DNA of 64,000 nt from Trichoplusia ni (GCF_003590095.1 NC_039478.1:8680001-8744000), one strand, 5' to 3'; shown: positions 23,965 to 37,276, numbered from the stretch's first letter. A program made the numbers and translations. The notes: generated by a model from the letters alone, not told the origin.

Positions 23965-26900
23965 ATGCCACCAGCAGCGTCGTTTGCTCAACGATGGGCC
24001 CGTGACAACCTGACCAGGAAACCGTCTTCCGAGGAGTTGGTGGTGCTTGGCCTCTTCCCCATCACGTGCGAGGGGAATGAGGCAGAAGCAGCCAAGAGGG
24101 CCAGAAGGTATTATACTGCGAGAGGGCCCGGAGGGTTGACGGAGCTCTGGCATAAGAGATACCCTGATGATGAGGAGATTCTGTCCAGTTGTCAGGATGT
24201 GTAAGTTATTTTTAATTTTGGACTAGATAAGTGAAATTTTGTACGAGGTGAGTGGCGTAGTGGTAGAGGCCGAAACGAATGCTCATTTTATAATCTGATC
24301 TATAGTCTTCACGGTATTACAGAGTTTTTGGCTGCCCATAATAATGGTAATTTTACTAGATTATAATAAAAATAATATTCGTAATTCATTCTTACTTAGA
24401 CTACTTCCCCAGTTAACCATAAAATGAAACTTATGTTCTTCTCAAGATTTCTATTAAAGTCGCATCTAAAACTGCATGAAACAACACTGTCGATAACAAA
24501 GAAAAATCATGCTTCTCATTTGTACATCTTGTCTACAATATCAGGATAATATTTATTTAATTCTTCGCTAAACTCTTAGAATCCAAGCGACCTACTTAAC
24601 TTAAATTGCTTGCAAATTCTTCAAATAATTTGATAACCCATAAACTCGTTAAAGCAAAATCCATTTCCTTTAATCAGAGCAATCCATTGAAACAGCGGAA
24701 AAGTTCAGAAGGACCAATTTATTGATGGCTGCCATATTGCTTCCGCCTTATAATTTGTATGTCTTTGACTGACAGACAAGGAAAATTTGCTCTGATTAAA
24801 ATAGGGTGACCTCAGGAATTAGCCTATCATTCAGATGATACTGATGAGGTCTTTGAATGTTGACAAACACTACCCTTTCTTAGAAAAATGTTTGGAGAGG
24901 TCAAAAAAATGCCCAAAATGTTACAGGAAGCAAACTTTTCGTAATCCAGGTTTTTACACTATATTTTCCGTCATCGTTTGCAAAAGGTGTCCCAAATAAT
25001 TGAAAAATGACATATCAATTTACATAAAAAGTAACACCGTTAAGATATTACTTTGGCAAAAAAAACCTTGCAAAAACCTACAAGGAAATTTCAGTTTTTG
25101 TTTTAGTATATAAATTGTCATTTAATATTTTCAGATACATAGTACCGCTGAAAACACGGAGTGCTGGAGGTCGACGAGTGACGTTGGTCAGACTGCCGGC
25201 TCCCACGGCGCAGGACAGACCGCTGTCTGCGAAGGCTTTACTATCCAGATGGCTAATGATATTGGATATTAGGTTAATACAGAATTTTTTGTTATTTTGT
25301 GTACTTAATGTCAAAGAGTGAGTATAAATGGAAAAGTGGTTTGAGATTATGAGGACAGCTGTTATTGCATCTACCAATAATTTAGACATCTAACAATGAC
25401 CACGAAGACTCTGATAAGAATGATACAGAAAAGAACAGAAGATGTTATTAGGAATTCATATGAAAAAAGAAGATCTTTTGTGGCTTGATTTGTAATCATA
25501 ATTCTAGGTGTTAACGTAAAACAATTCCAAAATTCAAAAGTTATCTTGCCAGTGTGGTAAATTCCTGATACAAACGTTATTATGGGGCAATGGGAAAGTT
25601 AAATTTTCTTGTATCAGACAAATCAATATAATTACAACGTATTTTGTTCATTTCTTACAAATCCCAGAAAGGGTACCTAAATTCTCAAATCACCGAAAAG
25701 AAATATCGAACTCAAATAGATAAATAGAAAAATCATTTACATAATCAGCAATCGCAACAATTCAAAGACATCACATGAGTTACAGCTAAGCAAATAAAAT
25801 CGATATTGGATTTCATAATCAGGGTTTTGAAACAAAGCACTAAAATTTGAATGAAGCCTTTTGTCTCTTTGTGTCGTGCCAGACTATTTGCAGACCGTTT
25901 TGTCAATGTTAGAAAGCCTTCAGTAGATTTTGAAGTAAATTTTTAAACACCTTTGAAACAATGTAACTGGGTTACGAAATTTGATTCTGACTTTTTACGT
26001 CGTAAAATATTTAGATAAATTCCCTTGTTACAAGTGAGAGAATTTATCTACTAACTAAAATTCTCGTAAAATTTTAGTAATTTTAGTAAGTTTGCGATTA
26101 TAATATCTTGCAAGGTTAATTTGGGTTTAAGCTCAGAATTGCAGAAATTGCTAATGTCTGTAGGAAAACTAAACTTTACCCAAAAGTCTAAAGTTCAAAT
26201 AATCTTTAAGTACTTGATCAAAAAAATTTTCATATACAACCTTATTGATATTGTATTTCCATTTATTTTTCAGACTTCGTGAAGATCCCACGCCAGGCGA
26301 GGAGGTGATATTCATAGATGTCAGCGATCTTCAACCAGGACACATCAAAAACCACTTCAGAGGCACCTACTGGAAAGATTTCGTTTGGTGTATGAAGGTA
26401 ATTTTTGTGAAGAGTTTTAAGAATAAACTGATAGAATCATTAAATCGTTCCGATGATGGCAAAAACAAATATTTTAAACGCTTATAAACTAAATTAGTTT
26501 TTTTTACTTGTATTTAAAAAGTGAATACTCATTCGTAAATAAAACTGGAACTTGCACTTGAACTAATTGCATAAATTAAATAACGGGATACTGAATGGAA
26601 AATACATTTCGGTTACAAGGCCTTCCTATAGACACTGATTTTGTAATAAGGAACGTTAAGACCTCAAACTTGATGCCGTTTATGGGTAGTGGCCGTTTAT
26701 GGAGCCAAAAGTAAGATACTCACTATTTTTGTCTCCTTCTTTTCCAGTCCGCCTACCCCCTCCGTATCGCAGAGGTCCACATCATCAACACTCAACGTCT
26801 GAAGACCATGTCCCTCCTCCTTCTCCACATAGGGTTATACCCCTGGAGACGCAAGGTGGTCCAGCTGCATGGAACCTCAGACAGTATTGAGGATGCTCTC

Positions 26901-27519
26901 GGTTCTGACAAGTTCCTAGCTGATGGCTTGCCGTATGAGTATGGAGGGAGGGCAGGACAAATGAAAGATCTTAATGGTGAGATTCTTTTTTGGTGTATTC
27001 TAGGATAGCTTGAAGTTGTGGTGGTATTGAAACTATAAGATATTTGGGTGTAGGTACCCTATAGACCCAGTGCATAGTGATAGTATAGTATCTACTTAAA
27101 TCATTATAATTATTATTTGTTACGATGTTAGCTACTTGATAATATTTTATTATTTTTACTAATTCATAGAGATCGGTTACTAGTCTCTTCAATCCATCTA
27201 CATTCTATGCTTTGTAAAACAAGAAAATTATAATACTTCCAAATTCTTTACAGACGAATGGACAAAGAAGCTTCTATCAAACTCAAAATGGCTGCAAACA
27301 GAAGAACGCAGGTTCTACGAAACGGATTTGAAACCAGAGTTGCGCGTGCGCACCCGGCATCGCAGTGCTGTCCGTACGCTGCGCGGGAGCAACGGCTCCT
27401 ACGACATGGTCACACGCACACACTCATGCAGGTCTCTACATAGACATGACGACCTGGATGAAGGGACCCATGGTGCTTATAGAACTCTTAAAGTTACCAG
27501 TGATAAGGTCTATATTTGA
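23965..27519 (+). CDS. CRAL-TRIO domain protein, gene 1 (divergent, alpha-tocopherol transfer protein-like)
   Basis: Exons by splice sites: 23965-24200, 25135-25272, 26274-26397, 26748-26976, 27254-27519, giving 330 aa; intron phases 2, 2, 0, 1. CRAL-TRIO (Sec14-like) proteins bind small hydrophobic ligands such as tocopherol, retinoids or phosphoinositides in the cytosol. Residues about 25-75 align with the CRAL-TRIO N-terminal helices of gene 2 (EAAKRARRYYTARG). From about 124 the fold follows: GEEVIFIDVSDLQPGH, SAYPLRIAEVHIIN and LPYEYGGRAG (the conserved EYGG). The segment before the lipid-binding core is shorter than in gene 2. The last about 60 residues are Arg/His-rich and unlike the paralogues. 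The ATG follows an acceptor (tttcag|gATG) by one base, so a non-coding leader exon is likely. Ligand and location are unknown. The family call is firm; functional lipid binding is uncertain. Confidence 0.85.
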
Positions 27520-27878
27520 GTGAGGTTTTTAGTTTTGAGGAAAGTTGTGATCAAGGACTGTTGTTTATAATAGAGGTCAGGAAAGAAATTGAGAGCTTGG
27601 AAAAGAGAAACATAAATAGTATGGCTTTAATACAAATTGACAAAAATATACATTGTTTTACGATTGAAGCGTGATCTTAAGTTTTAAAGATGTATACAAC
27701 GAATATGATATACTTAGTTTGTTTTTTAATAAGCATTTTTTCAATCTAAATATTTATCCAGATATTTGTGTTTTTAATTTGAAGAAAAGAGATGCCATTA
27801 ATTACAGTAAAGGTCTTTCGCTTTCACAAAGATTACTCTGTTTTTTTTATGGAAATGAATAAGAAATGGACCTTGCAG

Positions 27879-27884
27879 AATAAA
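27879..27884 (+). terminator. Candidate poly(A) signal for gene 1 (first)
   Basis: AATAAA lies 360 bp after the stop codon. A second AATAAA at 28129-28134 is followed by a T-rich stretch and may be used instead or as well. Confidence 0.45.
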
Positions 27885-28128
27885 ATATTTAGTTTCATCC
27901 GTATCGTGTCTTAATACTTAAAAAAAAATGTAATAACATTTATACTCAAAGACAACAAGATAATAAAAATAAATTGTAAATATAAAATTCAATTAGAAAG
28001 TAAGAAATATTATGTTATAAAATAATACGTACCTACCTGTTATAATGATTCTTGTAATGTGTATATAAAATTATGAAATGTATATATGCCTATCCCATTT
28101 ATACTTGACCACTAAATAACTGTGATCA

Positions 28129-28134
28129 AATAAA
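28129..28134 (+). terminator. Candidate poly(A) signal for gene 1 (second)
   Basis: AATAAA is followed within 30 bp by tttattaattgtttttatta, a plausible downstream U-rich element. Confidence 0.4.
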
Positions 28135-28544
28135 TATGTATTTATTAATTGTTTTTATTATTTTACATTTTTCAGAGCCTTGGTATCTTAAAAAATGAGA
28201 TGTGTTTGTTAAAAGTTGTATTTGTCATGTTCACCTTTCTGTTTTTCCGATGCTTGTACACTATTGTTTATTTTTCTAAATTATTTACCCTTTCGCAGTT
28301 CTTCTGGAAGATATTTCTTAAAGAAATAAGCAGTACCTTTGTACACCTCTTTCTTTATTTGTGCTACTTTCATTTGTTTGTGTACATAAATGGTTAATAA
28401 ATAAATGAGATTGAGAGATTTCACAATAATTTTAAGTCACTTGCAAAAGACACCTAAATTCCGAAATCGCTTTGCACAATGCTTTGAATCCGCGGCATGG
28501 CGAGCGCAGTGGCGATGGTGTGGTTACCTTTTTTTTGTTAAAGC

Positions 28545-28735
28545 GGGCGTACACTGCTCACGGACACCCACTCCCTCGGAGGACGAAATGGGTAGTGTCA
28601 AACTCTTACTGACTAAACCTGAACAGCCGTGTTGCGTCATCCGCGTTTTTGTATCGGTGTACGACAATGCGTTGCAATCCTTCATACACCGACCGTGACT
28701 TGGTGTGGTGACCTAACCATGCAGCTATCCCTGAA
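28545..28735 (+). repeat. Interspersed repeat (family E)
   Basis: 'cccactccctcggaggacga' + 'aatgggtagtgtcaaactct' + 'tactgactaaacctgaac', then 'tgcgtcatccgcgttttt'. Same family as 21060 and 8670. It explains the 97-codon ORF at 28405-28698. Confidence 0.6.
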
Positions 28736-31700
28736 GTTGTTTTGAAAAATGTGACATTATTTTTCAAAAAATTGACGATAATATATTAAAAGCCAAATGT
28801 TATCCTGCAAAGCACATGAATCAATCCTGAAATTAACACAATAAGCGATAGATTATCACAGGATTGCAACAAAGCCGTATTTGGTTTCCAATTCCACGAC
28901 AATTTATGCAATTTGTATTCGAAACTGAATTCAGCTCGAAAGCCGACAGATTGAGCTGACAGTGTTAGCTGTGTGACGTAGGATTCAATTAAGCTATGCT
29001 ATTTTGATTGCAGTTTTTTTTTAATACTTAGCTTGTTCACAAATTATATAGCAGTAAAGTTATTGCAATGCTAAACATCTTATCTCAAAAAAATTTGCGG
29101 AAAATCTACTAACTTTCATCCTAGTGTAAAAAACTTTATATAATTCGTTGTGTATGGATAAGAGCATCTCTCGCTAACCTCTTAAAAGAGTGGGATGAAA
29201 CAATGTCCAAGTGAATGCACGGAATGATGGGATAGTTTTTACACTAGATGACTACTTTCAAAATAAGGTTGTGTTTTAAACACGGATTTTGCTATGAGAA
29301 AGTGAGGCAGCATACATCATGGCTCATAATGCTATCCTGCTTAGACATGACTAACTTGCCAACCAGAATGAGATGGTTCTACTTCTGGGCCGGCCACGGC
29401 GTCAATAACTTTGCTGAAGTCAATATTCTATTTAACCTTTTTATACTCCTCCTCCAAATACTTCCACTACATTTTAGTCTGGAACCAGTCCATTCGGCAA
29501 CTTAATTAGCTTGATTAATAACTAAAACAATTTAGGAGACTATTTCTAATTAAAAGTCAAAACAAATTCCATAGTAAATAAATCATGTAACTCGCATTAC
29601 GTGGAATTTTCTTTTCTCATTTTGAAAGTTACATAAAAAGTATTTCACTATAGTCAATTGGCAGTAACAGCAGACCAATCTACTCCAAATAATAGCAGAA
29701 AAACAAAAGAATGTCCGACATTACTCTGCTCTACAAACTGAAGCCACAGCTAACGGCATTCGAAGTGCAAAATAAACAAAATCTCAGAGATCTGTGTGCA
29801 TCTGATTACAGAGAAAGGAGATTTCGTTCGCCTCTGGAAGTGCTGTTGGTAAATATTAGAGGTGCACTCACTTGTCACGATTGTCGAAATATTTTACTAT
29901 ATTGAAGATTGGTTATTTGGCTTTTTAGATGAAAATGATTACTGTGTTATTTTTTGGTCGTACGAAACAACTGTTCGAAACGGAGAAGTAAATATGTAAT
30001 CATAAATCCGAAATCGACGGCCATTTTGATATTTACTATTTCCAGCTTATCTCTGAAATGGCAGAACCCATTTTGGTGGGATTTTTTGTTACGACCTAGC
30101 TGATGTAATAATTTAGGCTTGATTATTAAAAAAAGTAATTTCCTCGCCATAGCACCAGCTCAATATTAAAGATCTCATTTGATCTCGCTTGAGTTAACCG
30201 TTTTATCATTTAAAAATAAATAACTTTTACGAAAGTTACTATAGCATAGTAATTCTCTCTTAAAAAAATAATTAAAACTCATTTGGTACTAACATGAATA
30301 ATTTACAATATTTGTCACAATATACCTACCCCTCATAAAGTATATTCTAAACGTATAGAATAAAAAGGTTTTGCACAAAATAAATCGCTTAGAAAAAGTA
30401 AGAGTCGGGGTAATGAGCGCTGATCCGCAAGACAAGCGAGTGCAGTGCCTTGCTTTCTAATCTGCGGGTACAGACGACCACACCAGTGGAACACTTTGAG
30501 TGTTCAATTAATTTATCAAACTTGTACTTAAAAAAGGTTCTCAAGGATGAAAGTGAATGTGTTTGTGTATTAAGACTGTTAGAAGGTATATCTTGAATGT
30601 TAAGTTCTTTTTTTATTATTAGAAAATTACCAAACACATTAGTTTATTTTGCGATTTTTCGTCAATTTTTTTTTAAATATTCAAAATATGCGAGTTATTT
30701 TCGAATCGTGAAGAAAAACACGGAGATATTGGACAAATAAATTTAGTTCCAAATATAGATATAGGGTTGAGTGAGCATGATCAATGGTCATCAATGCTTG
30801 ATCGTTCTCTAAACTGGAAGAGGCCACGCCTGCTTTTATAATTAAAATTAAAAGGAATAATTTGACTATTCTAAATGTGATAATCATGATGTTGATAATC
30901 AAAGTGCATTAAGCAATAGTTTCATCATTTTCCATTCTGAAATGTAGAATTAATAGTATTAAACTGACAGAAAAGTGTAATCATTATTATTTTTCAATCT
31001 AAACACTTTTCTAACAGCCTGTACAGTCAGCTCGTTAAAACAGTCACTGCAATATTCCAAGTATTTGGATCGTTTTATAAATGGATACGTCAATAAAATT
31101 GAGTTTGCTTAAAACACGCGAGACGAACATAAAAGACTTTGTTATAATTAAATTGCTCTTACAAATTAAACGTAATTAGACTTCTTTTTGCAGGCTACAC
31201 TGAAAAGCGAAATATTTCCGGATACTTGATTTTCTGGTACGTTTCTGTAAATTATTTGACGCGAGTAGCGGAAAACATTAGTAAAATTACTTTAAAGTAT
31301 TTGAACTCGATTAAAATTATTCACTAATTCAAAAACGAAAATTTGGTGGAAAGTTTTCGTTTACTAATATTATATTATAAAAAAAATAGTATTTTATAGT
31401 ACGAAAAATACAGTCAGGCGTGATTCAGTAGGAAAAAGAAAAACCAATTTGTAAAAGAATTTAGTCACCCAAATTTATGACCACTCCAACTATTGCTTTT
31501 ATTATTTGTTGCTACAGCGGCAACAGACATGCATGATCTGTAAAAATATCGTTTCTTACCCATTATTTACAAAGGGGAATAAACTTTCTATTGTAAAAAT
31601 TGAAATAAACACGTCTTCAAATCTATTTCTAGACAAAATAAAAAAACTGGCCATTCAAATAAGTTCACAAGACACCACTGTGAGTGGACATCAGTTAATT

Positions 31701-32255
31701 AAATTGTCAACAATACCTATAGTAGTTTTAACGTAGTTTTTTTTCTCTTAACAAATTAGGATTATGAACCATAATGCAACTTTATGACAGTCCTAAAAAC
31801 AGTATCGTTTGATCTAATTAATTAACAAGCCAACATAAATTATGGTTAAGTTACACAATCGTTAATTAAAAATAGATAACGATTACTTTTAACTGAATGA
31901 TGTTATGACATATCCAGACTTTGTAGACTGTCAGATCTTTATTACTGGAGCCAGAAAGTTCAAAATTGCTTGGCAAAATATGGTGTGCCAGACTTTGTGC
32001 CTTGCCCGGTAGTCCTTAAGTCGAGGCAGTGAGGTTGATAATTGTTTGGCAAGTTAGTTTAGGAGGTAAACAGAAGAACAGAAGTATATGCTAGTGGAAT
32101 ATCGGTAAATGTGTGCACGCAACGCTTCACGCACTAGTAAAGCAGTGTAGGGTGGCCATACAGAAAGCGCTTGAGGAAAATTAGGACAAATTTTGAATTT
32201 AAATTTCATTAAAGATATGTTACAAGACTGTGTACTTCTTATTTAAGATTTTTGA
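28736..32255. other. AT-rich intergenic DNA between genes 1 and 2
   Basis: No gene or recognised element. The small frames (29248-29505, 29711-29905, 31506-31736) lack domains, splice context and conserved neighbours. Confidence 0.45.
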
Positions 32256-32522
32256 ATGAAATGAAATGAAATAAAATCATTTATTCTGTAAGTAGGATAT
32301 ATCATCACTTTTACATGTCTTATTTTTTTGAGAACGCTGGAGTCGACATTTCCTATCTGACTACCCTGAGAAGAAATGTCGAAACAAACTCAAGGGGTCA
32401 CAGACTCTTTTGAAGTCCAGACAATTTCAATGCGAATAGATATGTATAAACCAATGCACGGTATTTTTTTGGACTGGCCTTTTGAAGAAAGTACCAGATC
32501 GATCTGAGCAAGAGAAAAAAAA
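32256..32522 (-). mobile_element. LINE 3'-end fragment with (TTTCA)n tail, copy 1
   Basis: On the minus strand it runs from a 5'-truncated end through a 3' UTR-like body to a short (TTTCA)n tail. It is nearly identical over about 250 bp to 47970-48215: 'cgctggagtcgacatttcct', 'aaacaaactcaaggggtcac', 'accaatgcacggtatttttt'. It is 5' truncated earlier than copy 2. Confidence 0.7.
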
Positions 32523-33183
32523 ATAATCTCACTCAAATCGCCAGTTTGAGAAACTACAATTAACATATACCTGCATAAAGTTTATACTTACAATAAAATA
32601 AAATAAAAGCAAAAAAGATTGAAAATTAAAAAAAAATGAAACCACAGCACCTTAAAAGGCTTACAAAGCAGAAGTTTTGTAAGTTTCGAAGAGGATAAAA
32701 TGCAAATAGCGGTAGGTACTATATCTTTGAAAAGAGAGAAAAAGTTATGGGTATTGTTGATCCATTGATACAAAACTCACTTTTTTTGTTAAGAGCAGTC
32801 ATTTTTAACATAGAAAACAAGACTTGTGCTTAACACATATCTTTATTTACTTCAAAATTGTCACATAATATCAGGATTATCAAAATCATTAACCCTAAGT
32901 TTCTCCATATTACACATCAAGACGTATCCCACTTACTCAAAAATCATAGACATATTAAATAGAAAAACAGTGGCCCGTTGTTCATTGCGCTACCGCCAAA
33001 TTTAGCAAGTCTTACGTCACACGTCCGTCTTTACAACCGTACTAAACGCATTAGAAATCACCACAATGCTTTATGACTATTAAGAAAACGATTTATAAAT
33101 ACATTGTTGATTGTTATTGTAGATGTAAATATTATTGAAGTCAGTTTAAAGTGTTGATTGAATGATTCTTAAGCTGGAAGTGT
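32523..33183. other. AT-rich intergenic DNA
   Basis: Nothing recognised. Confidence 0.4.
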
Positions 33184-33262
33184 GTGCTGTGATAGCCTAG
33201 TGGTAAAAACGCAGGACTGCCAAGTCAAACGTCCCGAGTTCGATCCTGAATTCATAAAGTTG
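33184..33262 (+). repeat. tRNA-like SINE head
   Basis: 'gtgatagcctagtggtaaaa' (A-box-like) and 'ccgagttcgatcct' (B-box-like) are spaced as in tRNA-derived SINEs. There is no acceptor stem, so it is not a working tRNA gene. The 3' body is not recognised. Confidence 0.5.
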
Positions 33263-33594
33263 AATAGCATCTGTTTTGAAGCGATATTTTTCCTTTCATT
33301 CCTCATATTTTGATATTTATATTTTTTCCTTATTTGTTTAACTTCATGTAATAAAGAGGAAAACTACGTTTTTGTTTGTAACGACTAGGCGCTAAAACTA
33401 CTAAACCGATTTGAAAAGATCTTTCACTAGAAAATAATATATTTTTTTAGGAAGGATATTCTTGGCTATATACCATTCCACTATCATTAATAGGACCAGA
33501 ACAGTACCTAATTAGGAAAAATTATCACAATGATTAAACTTAGGTACGTAAAAATCATGTATGACGGAACTGTTCCGCTTTAGAAGCTACTTTA

Positions 33595-33670
33595 TCCTAC
33601 TAATATTATAAACGATAAAGTTTGTATGCATGGATGTATGGACGAAGTGTTTCAAAAATACATATTAACT
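33595..33670 (+). mobile_element. Helitron 5' fragment
   Basis: It begins TCCTACTAATATTATAAACG after host A, as at 56341, then 'aagtttgtatgcatggatgt'. The 3' CTAG end is missing. Confidence 0.55.
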
Positions 33671-33960
33671 CTTTTCTACATTCACAACATCCTAGTTGCT
33701 GTAATTTAGGTAAATTATAATTATACTTGTACATAACAGAAAGATAGTGAATGGCATGTATGTTAGATTAATTACAAGTGCTTTAAATAATTATGAAACT
33801 AGATATATCTTACTAATTAAATTAAAATTCATCATGTTTTCTTTTTGATATATGATGTGTAGAAATTGTATTTAAGCATAAAATTAAAGTAGGTATCTTT
33901 CTGGGTCTATTGCAACTTACAAATTTATGGAAAACTGCTAAGCTGTAATGAATTACATTC

Positions 33961-34102
33961 TTGTGTGAAGTCACATGTACAAAGACACTCAGGCTCAAGA
34001 CAAAATCACACAAAGTCTTGTCCTACACGGGGATCGAACCCGCTACACATCGTGCACAGTGGGTTTGGTTTGTTAGCATCAACCACTCGGCTATCAGTAC
34101 AC
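33961..34102 (-). mobile_element. tRNA-related SINE (family A), copy 3
   Basis: Minus-strand copy with 'agccgagtggttgatgc', an intact B box (gggttcgatcccc), 'gtgtaggacaagac' and a shortened tail; the 3' 'cacaaggattaaat' end is lost. Confidence 0.75.
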
Positions 34103-36337
34103 ATTAATTCTTGTATTATACATATACCTTAAAAGAGATGTCAAAATAAAAGCAAATTAAAATACATTTAACATGGCTACAATCGTAGTTTCATTCTTTT
34201 CCATAATAATGACGTGGTGACCACACTAATGTGACAACCTTGATGCTTGCGGCAAGACGCAGCTAGCTCTAATGGTGAACGATATTTCCACACTGCAATC
34301 ATTTGATGTACTTTATCCATTTGCTCACGAGAATGAAAAAAATGGGATTGAGAGAACAAAATGTTTGATGTACGAGTACTATTGGTTCGGTTATTGCATG
34401 GGATAAAAAATATGGATTCATATGAAATAAGCACCCCTTTGCAAAACAAACTTCATATGTATTAAATGGTTCAAAAAACAGAGGAATAAACGGACCCCTA
34501 TAACTAAGGCTTCGCTTTCTGCTTGTCTGACTCTCTGTATCAGTTGAAATTTCCACTGATAAAATATTGGTCTTAACAAATAACAACAAAAATTGTTTAA
34601 AGATACATTTTCTCCTATAAAACATTTCTTTTTAATTACTTTTAAAGACTAAAATTAAGACACAAACAATATACATACATAGTGCAATGAATAACAACAC
34701 CAGATACTACGCAGAAGTACACAAGTGGGGGGAGGAAGAGGGGGGATCACACCATTATGAGTCACCACTACTAGACAGATTCGGAGCATAACAGTTACGG
34801 AAAATACCAGCTTTTTGTAATGGCGAAATTGAAATCACTCGCTGATTTATAATGTTGGCTGTTGATGTTAAATTTCTCGGTTTTTAGAATGAAATATGAT
34901 TAGTATAAAATGCCTATGAACAGCCGCATATATGTAAAAGTTTGAAAACATTGCGTTACAAAATATTGTGAAGAAAATAATACCACAAAACTTATGGTTT
35001 AGACTGTCAATAAAAAAATTGTAACACCTAGAGACTACTTTTAACCTGTCTTCACAAATTCCATGATTAAGTCGAAACTCGCGGCACTCTCGTTTGGCCA
35101 CCTAAGCCTGGAAAATGCTCTCTATACTCACCTAACAACAATGTTCAATTTGTATAGTTACGTATTAGTAGACAGACTAAAACAATAAGCAGAACACATT
35201 TTTCTTACTTCTCCTTTTACTACTTCTAATTAATTTCGTTGCGGGATCTAAGATAGGCAACCGTTTCCCTTGGAATACATCAAGCTTAGATAAATAAAAT
35301 ACTCTTTATTATACACCATAAGGAAAAACAATTTAGGTCTATACTAATAAATATGATGAGTACAAAAAGCGGGCTTATCTTAAGTGTTATTCTTCGGTTT
35401 CATTATAGATCCTGGCTAGCAGGAATTGTGATGACGGGCTTTTATGATAGAGGTAATTCAAATATTTACATTTGAAAAAGTCTCGTGTCAAAGCAAGCAA
35501 CTTGAATAGGTAACTCAACGCGTTGATGTCTTTTCTACGCACAGTTTTTAATCTCGAATAATATGCCAAAAACAGTCACTTTTTTTTAAATGTTACAATA
35601 TGAATACAAAAAAAAACCACTCAAATGCGTGACTATTATAATCTTTCATATTTTTATTGCATGTGTTAGAAATTATATGCTGTACAAAGATTTCGTGAAA
35701 CTTTGATCTTTTGTCAGATAAATTCTGGCTTTATGTTAACAAGTATAATGTAATTTTATGATGCATTTTACTTAGCGGTAGTTAGTTTTAATTGTAGATG
35801 TCTAAAGGTTGATATGGAGATGGTCTCCGATACAGACTACGAAGTGGTATTTGTTTTCCGTTCTCAAAGGCAAAAAGACGCAACCCAATAGCTAAAAGTC
35901 CTTTGCCTGTCTATCAACAGGCTATACACTATAAATCGGGATAACGGCAATTGCGACAATTGAATTTTACACAAATTTTGAACTGTTGATGCAAAAACAT
36001 CAAAATTCAAAATGAAAATTGGGATTTAACAACGATTGGTACTGACATGAAAATAAACTAGTCAGTCGATTATCAAATTTGTCTTGAGCCTATAAAAATA
36101 CGTGCTTTAGACGCCGCCTTTACTTTATAATACTTTCAAAACGCCAGTTATAACACAGATAGTCTCGCGTCGGCTTTACTTTTCTTTAAATATCTCTAAC
36201 TGTATGACTCATAGTCTCTCGATCACCCTCGTTAAGTCGGAGTCACACTGATCGCGATTAGTATAAATTAATTATTGTGGAGCGATCTTTCATGGTCGTC
36301 TTTCGAAATCATCTAAGCATACAAATAATTAGTAGAT
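34103..36337. other. AT-rich intergenic DNA
   Basis: No gene recognised. Overlapping minus-strand frames at 34177-34625 have no domain signal or coding bias. Confidence 0.4.
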
Positions 36338-36522
36338 GAGCGGTTGAGATCACCACGCCACCAACCTATTCAAAGCGACGTGTCGGGTTTTCGATCCCCG
36401 TGTAGGACAAGCATTTGTGTGATCCAAGAATGCTTGTTCTGAGTCAGGGTGTATGTGCGTAAGTATATTTGTGAAACCCCCCGTGACACAAGGAGTAATG
36501 TTATATTGCGTGAGTCGTTTTT
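36338..36522 (+). mobile_element. tRNA-related SINE (family A), copy 4
   Basis: 'gagcggttgagatcaccacg', 'gcgacgtgtcgggttttcga', 'gtgtaggacaagcatttgtg', a 'gtgaaaccccccgtgacaca' block and the terminal 'gcgtgagtcgttt'. It abuts the 3' end of the RTE LINE on the other strand. Confidence 0.8.
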
Positions 36523-36526
36523 CATC

Positions 36527-37276
36527 TCAGCCTATCGCCGTCCACTGCTGAACGTAGGCCTCCCCCAAAGAGCGCCAACCATCCCGGTCCTGGGCAGCCC
36601 GCATCCATCCGCTGCCAGCCACCTTCTTCAAATCATCGGTCCATCGTGCCGCAGGACGTCCTACACTACGTTTGCCTAAACGTGGTCTCCACTCTAACAC
36701 GTGTCTGCTCCATCGACCGTCTGTCCGTCTGCAGACATGGCCGGCCCATTTCCACTTCAGCGTGCTGATTCTGCGAGCAATGTCGGTAACTTTGGTTCTC
36801 TGGCGGATGACTTCGTTACGAATTTTATCCACCAGAGATACCCCGAGCATCGCTCTCTCCATCGCACGCTGAGCAACCTTGAATTTATGGACCAGGCCCA
36901 CGGTGAGTGTCCACGTTTCAGCTCCATACGTCATTACGGGTAGGACGCACTGGTTAAAGACCCTGGTCTTAAGGGATTGTGGTATCGACGATTCAAAGAT
37001 ATGACGTAGCTTCCCGAATGCTGCCCAGCCCAAACGTATTCTTCTGCTCGCTTCCTTCTCGAAGTTGTGTCGCCCCAGTTGGATGGTTTGGCCAAGATAT
37101 ATGTATTCTTGCACAACCTCGAGAGCAGCGCCATTTACGACCACGGGTCTCGGAAGAACAAGGCCATTGTACATGACTTTAGTTTTATTTAGGTTCATTT
37201 CGAGACCCACACGTCGCGAAGAATCGCTTAGGCCGTTAAGCATCAGGTTTTCTTGATTCTCTCTTCTCTTCATTTT
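36527..37276 (-). mobile_element. RTE-clade LINE, 5'-truncated reverse transcriptase C-terminus (248 codons open)
   Basis: The frame covers the last part of the RT palm/thumb (RRVGLEMNLNKTKVMYNG; YLGQTIQLGR; VLPVMTYGAETWTLT), a maturase-like ARRISTLKWKWAGHVCRR segment and the typical RTE end WRSLGEAYVQQW, just before the stop. The catalytic YADD block and the endonuclease are missing: the copy is 5' truncated near 37276, as usual for target-primed reverse transcription. It ends GATGA-A-rich. The remaining frame is intact, so the copy is not very old. It cannot be mobile by itself. Confidence 0.9.

Noticed and set aside
24240..24285. tRNA-like head 'gagtggcgtagtggtagagg' in gene 1 intron 1
   Set aside because: No B box or SINE body follows, so it is too short to support as an element.
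28149..28397. Hydrophobic 82-codon ORF (possible membrane protein)
   Set aside because: The Phe/Leu richness comes from T-rich DNA after the gene 1 poly(A) signals; no conserved feature is visible.
34177..34625. Overlapping minus-strand ORFs of 90 and 108 codons
   Set aside because: The two frames overlap in different phases and neither shows a recognisable domain.
36672..37256. Plus-strand ORFs over the RTE fragment
   Set aside because: They are antisense to the clear RT reading frame.
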